Source: Desulfamplus sp964425195 (GTDB taxonomy: Bacteria > Desulfobacterota > Desulfobacteria > Desulfobacterales > Desulfobacteraceae). From it: 64,000 nt of DNA. This document shows positions 26,233 to 34,165 of the stretch, piece after piece. The position numbers and the translations under genes are program-made. Position 1 is the stretch's first letter, and each line of letters opens with the position of its first letter. The notes under the pieces are model-generated. The model saw only the letters and a list, made by a program, of their open reading frames with translations. It did not search any database and was not told the DNA's origin. The stretch covers positions 1 through 64,000 of the forward strand of contig CAYRLG010000012.1 of assembly GCA_964425195.1 (NCBI GenBank), in the 5' to 3' direction.

Positions 26233-29127
26233 ATGTTAGGTATTTTCAAAACCAACCTCATTAATGATTTAAACGTAAGCGTGTTAAAAATATTGGTATG
26301 TGCTGCTATATCTATGCTGCTACTTATCCCTCTTTTTTATATTGCCGTGGTATCAATACATACCTTCTCTATTTATGATATTGCTTTTAAAATATCTATT
26401 TTTTACTTAATAGTATGGTTCTCTCAGAGCCTGCTCTCTATATTAGCCTATAAAAACTTAGGAGTCTCTGTAGTGTCTGGCTCTATATTTTTTATCTTTC
26501 TATTTATCTGCTCGTGGATAGAGGCTGGCTTGATTCATTTTACTGGGGAGGGATTTTCTTCAGCGTTTTTTTACCACCTCAACTGGCAAAGTTCTGTTAT
26601 TGCTTTTCACACCTATACAAAATCTTTAACTGCTCTTGTGATCTCTATTTCTCTGTCTGTTTTTATACTTAAGCGATATCTTGAGTTGGAAACCAATACA
26701 GAGAGTTTAACTAATCGTATTAAAAGAGAGAGCAAACGCAATCAAACTGATTTTAAAAAGAGAAAAGTTGCAATATATTTAACTATTACTCTTTTATGTC
26801 TGTCAAATACTCCGATATGGGGATTTGGTAAGGGTGCATGGGAATACTATTTTACTCAGCGTATTAATATTAAGGTGGATAGTAATGATAGAGATGTCTT
26901 GTCACATATAGGCGTCAATCTAATTTCAGAGGGGAAGTCAAACATAACAGCGTCTGTTCCTCCATCGCCTGAAAATCTGATTTTAATCTTTTTAGAATCT
27001 ATCGATTTTCAGTTTATCAATAGTGCGGACTTTCCAAATTTAACTCCCTCATTAAATCGCTACTCAAATAGATTTACCTTATTAAAAAATCATATTAGCA
27101 CTGAAAATGCTACACTTCCAGCAATCATCTCCAACTTATGCGGAATTGTTCCAGACTACTCAATGGGAAATGATACCCTTACACATGAGGAGTCTATGTA
27201 TCAAAATCTTGCCTGTTTTACTGATATTTTACGATCAGCAGGGTATTACCAAGTTTATATGGGAGGGGCAAAAAGCTCTTTTGCTGGAAAAGGTAATTTT
27301 TTAAGGCAGCACGGATATCACGAGATCATTGGGTGGGAATATTGGATGAACAAAGAGAATTACAAGGATGATGAAGCCCACTCCTATTGGGGACTTTACG
27401 ATTCTGATCTATTTGCAGAGGCAATATCAAAAATGGAGGAGTTAAAATCTCTCTCTCCTTTTAACCTTACTATTTTGACTTTAAACACACATCTGCCAGG
27501 CTTCTTTTCTGATAACTGCTCCGGCTATATTCAAAATATCTCAAATAGTACAAACAGTGATATGCTTAATGCAATTTACTGCTCTGATGAAGCATTAGGC
27601 AAATATCTTGACTGGTTAGAGAACAAGGGTTTTTTTGAAAACACAACAATTGTAATTGTTGGTGACCACAAAATGTTTAACCATGAAGTTACTTACTCAA
27701 TTCTTGGGGATAAATTAGAGGATCAGAGGATTTTTGGTATGATTTACTCCCCAAAAGCTAACCTTCCAAAAGTTATTGAAGGAACTACAGCACCTTATGA
27801 TATTGCATCTACTATACCTAAACTTCTACAAATAGAGCACAATGTAGAGTTCTCTATTGGTCAATCTCTATTGCAGCCTATTGCAAAATCTCGTTTTATA
27901 CTTGACAGAGATATGCAAAACGGTGCTCAAGATTGCGATCCATTGAATATTAAACTTCCATTAAATAGTACCTCATTTTCGCCATGTGAATATAAAAGAA
28001 TACTATCAATCATGGACAATAATCTATCTCGCTTTAGCAGAGAAGAGCCATCAATTATGGAAAAACTTGGGCGTGTTGTTATGCTCTCTTCAACTGAAGA
28101 GAATAGCGTTCCATCTATTTTTTTAGATAATATGGAACAGCTTGAATATATTTCTCAAGATGGTTTTAGGCAAGATTTAAGCCTTAATGGAATTTATTGT
28201 GTAGTGCTTGCTTCTGACGGAAAGTTAAAACAGAGGAGCTTTTATGATGTCAATAACCCTCTGGATATGGAAAGTCTCCTTACCCTACTTGAAAATTTAT
28301 TCTGGGGAGATTGGTTTTTTATGGTTCATAAGGGAGATATATTATCAAAAATACCAGCTTCTACCCACTACCTTCTTGAGCTGATGGGCTTAGGTATTGA
28401 TCTAAATTCTCTTAGTGGTAAAAGTGCCGTATTTATTACAAGGTATGGAGCAGAGGCATATTCTGCTATCTTTAGCCATACGCCTTCTAATAATAGTGAT
28501 ACTAATGAGAACTTTTTACAAGAGGATAGTACTTTAAAGAGAGAGTTTGTGATTGATGATTTTAAACAGCTTCTTCCTTTAGTATCTTATCAATATAAAA
28601 AAGCGGAGGTATTAAAAAGTCCTAAATTTTTATCTATTGTAGTTGACGATAACAACTCTATATTTAGAAACATGGCTTCTAATATAAATATTTGCGGTTT
28701 TGGAGGAGGGGCAAGTTTGTTCTCTTTTTTTTATGAACCTGTAGAGTTAAAACGAGGATTGAATCTTCTGGTATTCTCTCCATTATGGGAGCTTTCAGCT
28801 AATTTAAACTACGATTTTTATGAGTCTGATACAAATTCTGACGAGTTAGTTCAAGCTCTTTTAAGTGATACTGCAAAGTTTGATATGACAGTTGCGGTTG
28901 CAATCCACGATGATGCTAAAGCCAATCTTCCAGAATCTGTTATTAATGCACTAAAAAGAAGAGGCGCAGAAAAAATTGATAATTTAGAATTTCGATCTCC
29001 CTATCTGTTTGTATTTCATACAAAATATGGTGCAATCTATGAAGATATAGGAAAAAGCGGGGAATGTATTGCAGCAGATCGAGGTAAAATAATAAAAAAG
29101 GTTCTATCTTTTACAAAACAAAAGTAA
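26233..29127 (+). CDS. Membrane sulfatase-superfamily (LTA synthase-like) protein with two ILEI/GG-like domains
   Basis: The first ~195 residues contain about five membrane segments. Residues ~245-560 form an alkaline phosphatase/sulfatase-type domain with metal ligand E255 (FLESIDFQF), the putative nucleophile T294 (ENATLPAI) and G477-D-H-K480, the layout of LTA synthases and phosphoglycerol/phosphoethanolamine transferases. The C-terminal ~400 residues contain two related modules, about 650-748 (NGIYCVVLASDG ... FITRYGAEAYS) and 840-941 (RGLNLLVFSP ... FVFHTKYGAIYED), that follow the pattern of the FAM3/ILEI (GG) domain. Likely it transfers a phospho-substituent to an extracytoplasmic glycan, and the GG-like modules may bind sugar or protein. 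The start has only a weak AAGG two bases upstream. Confidence 0.7.
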   Translation: MLGIFKTNLINDLNVSVLKILVCAAISMLLLIPLFYIAVVSIHTFSIYDIAFKISIFYLIVWFSQSLLSILAYKNLGVSVVSGSIFFIFLFICSWIEAGLIHFTGEGFSSAFFYHLNWQSSVIAFHTYTKSLTALVISISLSVFILKRYLELETNTESLTNRIKRESKRNQTDFKKRKVAIYLTITLLCLSNTPIWGFGKGAWEYYFTQRINIKVDSNDRDVLSHIGVNLISEGKSNITASVPPSPENLILIFLESIDFQFINSADFPNLTPSLNRYSNRFTLLKNHISTENATLPAIISNLCGIVPDYSMGNDTLTHEESMYQNLACFTDILRSAGYYQVYMGGAKSSFAGKGNFLRQHGYHEIIGWEYWMNKENYKDDEAHSYWGLYDSDLFAEAISKMEELKSLSPFNLTILTLNTHLPGFFSDNCSGYIQNISNSTNSDMLNAIYCSDEALGKYLDWLENKGFFENTTIVIVGDHKMFNHEVTYSILGDKLEDQRIFGMIYSPKANLPKVIEGTTAPYDIASTIPKLLQIEHNVEFSIGQSLLQPIAKSRFILDRDMQNGAQDCDPLNIKLPLNSTSFSPCEYKRILSIMDNNLSRFSREEPSIMEKLGRVVMLSSTEENSVPSIFLDNMEQLEYISQDGFRQDLSLNGIYCVVLASDGKLKQRSFYDVNNPLDMESLLTLLENLFWGDWFFMVHKGDILSKIPASTHYLLELMGLGIDLNSLSGKSAVFITRYGAEAYSAIFSHTPSNNSDTNENFLQEDSTLKREFVIDDFKQLLPLVSYQYKKAEVLKSPKFLSIVVDDNNSIFRNMASNINICGFGGGASLFSFFYEPVELKRGLNLLVFSPLWELSANLNYDFYESDTNSDELVQALLSDTAKFDMTVAVAIHDDAKANLPESVINALKRRGAEKIDNLEFRSPYLFVFHTKYGAIYEDIGKSGECIAADRGKIIKKVLSFTKQK

Positions 29128-29133
29128 TGAGCA

Positions 29134-32100
29134 ATGAAGCAGAAAAACAAAATAATGATAAACGAAAATGAGTTAATCCCATATGAACAATCACCTATTC
29201 CTGACGGACCATACCTTGTGTTTTCACCTCACCCAGATGATGAGACTCTTGGCATGGGAGGTACAATAGCACTTGCGGCTAAAAAAGGAATTGATATTAA
29301 TATTGTATTTGTAACTGACGGCGGACAAGGAGGCGATCCTGCAATAAGAAAAAAAGAGGCTCAAGCTGCTTCTGATATAATTGGAGTTAAAAATATTTTT
29401 TACCTCAACCTGCCTGACAGAGAAGTCGCTCTTATTCCTTTTCCTGATAAGACCGTGGTGAAAATTTTAGAACAGATAAGACCTAAGACAGTTTTTCTTC
29501 CATCATTTCAGGAGAACCACCCTGATCATAGAGCAACTACAAATCGTGTTTTATCTCTGATTAAAAATTCCAACCAATTTAAAATTATATCTGACTCTAA
29601 AAATTTACAGCCCTTTATTCCTGATACTTCTGCAGAAGAGTTGAATTTCCAATTATGGTTTTACGAAATCAACAGACAAGGAGAAATAAACAGGTTAATT
29701 GATATATCTGATGTTCTTGAAGTTAAAGAGTCAGCGGTTGAGTGCTATTCAAGCCAGCTTCAGCAGTTAGATTACAAAGTTCATGCACTTTGTTTAAACT
29801 TTATGAGAAGCATAACTCTTAATGGTAAAACCAACTATGCAGAAGGTTTTTGGTGCCATGATGCACAAGAAGAGTCAATAACCCCTGAGCAGAACTATTT
29901 CAGCCGCTTTTTCAATTACATTCCACAAACTATAGATGATGCAGCAGCAGAAGAGCTACGATATTTAAGAGATAAAACAAGTAACCATGCTGCAATTGTT
30001 AAACAATACCGCGATTTTTCTAACTATCTTGCTAAAGATATTAATAATAAAAACAGCGAGATAGAGCTTCTTAAAAAGCAAGGAGATGAATATCGTTCTA
30101 TTATCCAGAAGTTTGAACAGCAGATATCTGAAATATCTTCGTCAAAATCTCATAAAATTGCATCAAAATATATAAAATCAGTGATAAAGTTGCGTGACCT
30201 CTTTAAAAAACTTAGAAAATTTAGGAAATTGAAAGGTAAAAATTGTAGGTACTCACCTCCCGCTGCTTTTGATAACTTATCTATCTCTAACAGCTCTAAA
30301 AGTTTGGGTTCAAAGTTTGTGACATCTCAAGATTTAGATCAAACAGCAGATTTTAATATCAATCTATATGTAAATATTACAGATATAGAACATCCAATCA
30401 TCAGATTACACTCAAAAGATGAGATTGATGATATTTACTCAGATATTTATGAAGACAGTGTAAATATAGACAACGCAGTATTGATACCTGAACATAATGA
30501 AGATAATAAAATTGTTCCTCTTTTTAACAATAAGGCTATTGGGTTTGTAGTTGAGTGTAGCAAAAATAATTTAGCTCGTATTGACCTTTTTATGGCAACA
30601 TATATGAGGATAAATCCCGGGATTTTGATATTATCTGTTTATGAAAATAGGGGTGATAATTATGAACATATTGATTTTAATAATACTAATCTAAATAATC
30701 TAATGCTCAATCAAGAGCCGTTACGTAATTGCAGAGTAATCTCTCCCGCAATTATGGATAACAGCTTTGTATCTTTTGATCTCAATCCAATTGAAGATTC
30801 TTATGGCAAAACATTCTATGTTACCCTATCTCTTACTGATGGAGTTGAGGACTTCTGCTTAGGACTTTGGACAAATCCAACTCTAAACGTTACTCCTGCC
30901 CAGCGATATCATCAGTGGATTGAGAGGATTGAAATTCCAAATAGTAAAAATTCAAATTATGCTATTGAGCAACATTATAGCGAAAAAGAGAAGGAACAGC
31001 TTAAAATTGGTGTTATAATTCCTCTATTCAATTTAACTTCTCTATCCAATAACAGTTTAAAAATGCTTCAAGAGAATAGTAGTTTAAAAATGGTTGAGGA
31101 GACCATAAATTCTGTTTTAAATCAATCTTATACAAATTTGAAAATAGTTGTTATCATTAAAGATTTAGATAGTAGTTTAGGAAATAGGTTAAACAGCTAT
31201 ACTAATGATAAGAGAGTCAATATACGTAATATCGCCACAAATGATAATATCACAAATTTTTTGCATGAAAATGAGAGCTTATACCAGATTTTAAATCAAG
31301 TTATTCAGAATTTAGAATGCAGATACTTTCTTCTTCTAAAGCCCTTTGACACGCTTGCACCTAATGCACTTTATGAATGTGTAACAATATTGAATCAATT
31401 TCCTGATACAGATTTAATTTATAGCGATGAGGATAAAATATCTAATCATCGTGATGGTGATGAGGTTGTTGGTAGTAATAGCAGCGGTGATGATGATTCA
31501 GATACGACTATTCGTTTTGATCCTTTTTTCAAGACTAATTGGTCTCCAGACCTTCTTTTGTCGTTTATGTACACCGGAGATTTGACTCTTTACAAAAAAG
31601 ATATTTTTCAAAAGGCTGTGGGTTATTCAGAAGAGCTTGGAATAGATATTCAATATGACATAATTTTGAAGATAACCGAGTTTACTAACCATATCGTTCA
31701 TATTCCAAAGATACTATATCATAAAAGAGAACTCTTTTTAGAATCTGATCAGAAGATTAAGAATAATATGGATGCTTCTTTTGCGGGGATGGCTGGCGGG
31801 GAGCTTGGCATAACATCATATAATGCCGTGAAAAATGCGATAGAACGAAGAGGCATTGAGGCAGAAGTATATACTGGACTGACAAAAAATTCATTCAGAG
31901 TCTCATATAAATTTGATCCAAATATATGTGTATCAATAATAATTCCATTTAAGGATAACCATGAAGTTCTACATAGCTGCATAAAGAGCATATTAGAACG
32001 AACAGAGTACAAAAATTATGAAATAATATGCGTAAATAATCAGAGCATATATCGAGAAAATTTCTTAGAATTACAAACAGATAAATTTGCTGACAGTTCG

Positions 32101-32766
32101 TTAAGATCACTTTTAAATAGTCGATTTTCTAATATAAAATTTACTATTCTTGATTACGATAAACCTTTTAACTACTCAGCAATCAACAATTTTGCCGTAA
32201 AACGTGCACAAGGAGATGTTCTGCTTTTTCTAAACTCTGATACAGAGGTTATTTCAAGCGGCTGGCTTAATGCAATGTTAGAACACGCCTGCCGTAATGA
32301 TATAGGTGCAGTTGGTGCAAAACTATACTATACGAATAACACAATACAACACGCCGGAGTTGTGTTTGGTATTGCTGGAGTTGCAGGTCATGCTTTTAAA
32401 CATATTGGTAGATATCAGACTGATTACTATTATGGCTTTCCATGCATGGTCAGAAATGTAAGTGCTATTACTGGTGCCTGCATGATGGTTAGACGCTCTC
32501 TATTTGATGAAGTTGGAGGATTTGATGAAGAGCATTTTCCAGTAAGCTATAATGATCTCGATTTGTGCCTGAAAATCAGTCAGAGAGGCTATAAAATAAT
32601 ATTCACTCCGTTTGCAGAGCTTTATCATTATGAATCTTACAGCAGGGGTTATTTCTGCGAGCAAGATACGATAAAAAAATTAAAAGAAAAATGGGGTAAA
32701 ATGGTTGAAGAAGACCCTTTTTACAATCCTAATCTTACAACTTCTAAAGAAGATTGGAGCTTTTAA
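29134..32766 (+). CDS. PIG-L (LmbE) deacetylase fused to tandem GT2 glycosyltransferase modules
   Basis: In this 1210-residue fusion, residues ~25-245 are a PIG-L/LmbE zinc deacetylase with H33-P-D-D36-E and H129-P-D-H132. Residues ~270-360 are a coiled coil. Residues ~400-600 form a beta-domain with the pattern NNLARIDLFMATYMRINPG, which I recall from other polysaccharide-assembly proteins. Residues ~620-925 are a GT2-like module whose DxD is degenerate (LLLKPFDTL). Residues ~930-1200 are a canonical GT2 module (FLNSDTEVIS ... GGFDEEHFPVSYNDLDLC). It could deacetylate an N-acetylhexosamine residue and glycosylate the same acceptor. It lies seven bases after the sulfatase-like gene, in one operon. 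Confidence 0.85.
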   Translation: MKQKNKIMINENELIPYEQSPIPDGPYLVFSPHPDDETLGMGGTIALAAKKGIDINIVFVTDGGQGGDPAIRKKEAQAASDIIGVKNIFYLNLPDREVALIPFPDKTVVKILEQIRPKTVFLPSFQENHPDHRATTNRVLSLIKNSNQFKIISDSKNLQPFIPDTSAEELNFQLWFYEINRQGEINRLIDISDVLEVKESAVECYSSQLQQLDYKVHALCLNFMRSITLNGKTNYAEGFWCHDAQEESITPEQNYFSRFFNYIPQTIDDAAAEELRYLRDKTSNHAAIVKQYRDFSNYLAKDINNKNSEIELLKKQGDEYRSIIQKFEQQISEISSSKSHKIASKYIKSVIKLRDLFKKLRKFRKLKGKNCRYSPPAAFDNLSISNSSKSLGSKFVTSQDLDQTADFNINLYVNITDIEHPIIRLHSKDEIDDIYSDIYEDSVNIDNAVLIPEHNEDNKIVPLFNNKAIGFVVECSKNNLARIDLFMATYMRINPGILILSVYENRGDNYEHIDFNNTNLNNLMLNQEPLRNCRVISPAIMDNSFVSFDLNPIEDSYGKTFYVTLSLTDGVEDFCLGLWTNPTLNVTPAQRYHQWIERIEIPNSKNSNYAIEQHYSEKEKEQLKIGVIIPLFNLTSLSNNSLKMLQENSSLKMVEETINSVLNQSYTNLKIVVIIKDLDSSLGNRLNSYTNDKRVNIRNIATNDNITNFLHENESLYQILNQVIQNLECRYFLLLKPFDTLAPNALYECVTILNQFPDTDLIYSDEDKISNHRDGDEVVGSNSSGDDDSDTTIRFDPFFKTNWSPDLLLSFMYTGDLTLYKKDIFQKAVGYSEELGIDIQYDIILKITEFTNHIVHIPKILYHKRELFLESDQKIKNNMDASFAGMAGGELGITSYNAVKNAIERRGIEAEVYTGLTKNSFRVSYKFDPNICVSIIIPFKDNHEVLHSCIKSILERTEYKNYEIICVNNQSIYRENFLELQTDKFADSSLRSLLNSRFSNIKFTILDYDKPFNYSAINNFAVKRAQGDVLLFLNSDTEVISSGWLNAMLEHACRNDIGAVGAKLYYTNNTIQHAGVVFGIAGVAGHAFKHIGRYQTDYYYGFPCMVRNVSAITGACMMVRRSLFDEVGGFDEEHFPVSYNDLDLCLKISQRGYKIIFTPFAELYHYESYSRGYFCEQDTIKKLKEKWGKMVEEDPFYNPNLTTSKEDWSF

Positions 32767-32860
32767 ACTATCTTAACATCTTGAAATAAAACAACCCTCC
32801 AATAAAAAAATGAAACAAACAATTTATTACCTTAGGAAAATGCGGGGTTTTTAAATAAAA

Positions 32861-34072
32861 ATGAATAATGTAAATCAACCTGAAATATCTATTATTGTAC
32901 GTACAAAAAATCGTGCATCTCTCTTAAAAGAGGCTCTTGAGAGTATTTTAGAAATAAAATCATTTTCTGCTGAAGTCGTAGTTGCCAATGATGGGGGAGA
33001 GTGTGTAGGCGAGCTTGTACACAACATTCTTAAAGGAAAAATTGCGTACAAATATATCAATATTAAAGATGGAGTCGGCAGATCAGAGGCTGCCAATAGA
33101 GGCGTTGAAGAATCTTCTGGACAATGGCTCTTTTTCTTAGATGATGATGATATTCTTGTTTCTGACGGGCTGGCTCAATGTTTTACTCTTATTCAAGATA
33201 AGAACTCTTCTGAAACTAAATCTATAAACTCAAAAGTTTATCATGGTAAAGTTAAAGCGTTGAGATATAAAGCCTTATCAGATAACTCCAATGCAATGAC
33301 TTACACAACGAAAAATGAAAGTCAGTTAAGAGACTTTCATATAAATAAAACAACTCAATCTGAAGAGCCTTTTAAAATCTTTGCTAAACCGTTTAACGTA
33401 GATGCAATTCTTTGGGAAAACTACATACCAATAAATGCGTTGATTATCCCTAAAAATCTCTTTTTACAGATAGGAGGCTTTGATTCCGCTTTATCTTGTT
33501 TTGAAGATTGGGACCTTGTGCTTAGATTATCAGACATTGCAGAATTTGAGTTTGTTCCTATTTTCACAGCTGTTTATAGAATATTTGACCACTCATTTAT
33601 CGTAGGCGGCGGCGGTCAAAAGTGGCAGGAAGAGGGGAGGCTCGCAATATATCGTAAACATTGGCATAGATACGCTCCTTATACTATGGTTAAGATATAT
33701 AACGCTGTAAATAAGGATATGAGAGAGGCATTCGTACCAGAACTAACTGTTTTAAAAGAAGATATCGAAAAACTCCATCAAGAGCGTTCAGCTTGGACAG
33801 AGATGGATAAAGAGAGAGAGATTTATATCAGAAAACTTGAAGATGATGCGAAAAACATTGAACAAAATGCAAGAGAACGACAAAAAGAGTGGGAACTCAT
33901 GGACAAAGAGAGAGAGATTTATATCAGAAAAATTGAGAATGATATTAAAACTCTTGAGGATAATATCAGAAAAGAGCGTAAACAGTGGGAAGATATGGAC
34001 ACAGATCGTGTTGGATATGTAAACGATCTTTTGAGGCATATCAAGAATCTTGAAGCAAGCCTTAGGCAGTAG
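32861..34072 (+). CDS. GT2 glycosyltransferase with C-terminal coiled coil of 32-residue repeats
   Basis: Residues 1-275 are a GT2 (GT-A fold) domain beginning PEISIIVRTKNRASLLKEALE, with a divalent-metal motif D94-D-D-D97 (FLDDDDILV) and the acceptor segment FEDWDLVLRLSD. Residues ~295-403 are a charged helical tail made of three 32-residue repeats (start Met at nt 33803, 33899 and 33995, i.e. a 96-bp period; core MDKEREIYIRK). Coiled-coil tails in surface-glycan enzymes often control multimer state or chain length, but that is inference. The gene lies in line with its neighbours, with a GGGG-type ribosome-binding site. Confidence 0.85.
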   Translation: MNNVNQPEISIIVRTKNRASLLKEALESILEIKSFSAEVVVANDGGECVGELVHNILKGKIAYKYINIKDGVGRSEAANRGVEESSGQWLFFLDDDDILVSDGLAQCFTLIQDKNSSETKSINSKVYHGKVKALRYKALSDNSNAMTYTTKNESQLRDFHINKTTQSEEPFKIFAKPFNVDAILWENYIPINALIIPKNLFLQIGGFDSALSCFEDWDLVLRLSDIAEFEFVPIFTAVYRIFDHSFIVGGGGQKWQEEGRLAIYRKHWHRYAPYTMVKIYNAVNKDMREAFVPELTVLKEDIEKLHQERSAWTEMDKEREIYIRKLEDDAKNIEQNARERQKEWELMDKEREIYIRKIENDIKTLEDNIRKERKQWEDMDTDRVGYVNDLLRHIKNLEASLRQ

Positions 34073-34165
34073 ATAATATTTTTGCGATTACAAGGTGTTA
34101 AATCTATTCTCTCATAAAGGTTTTATAGCGGTCTATATCATAATTTATAAAGGTGCATATCATAT

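Noticed and set aside
32861..34072. Direct repeats as a CRISPR array
   Set aside because: The 96-bp repeats are in frame and encode a helical tail; there are no spacers or cas genes anywhere in the window.
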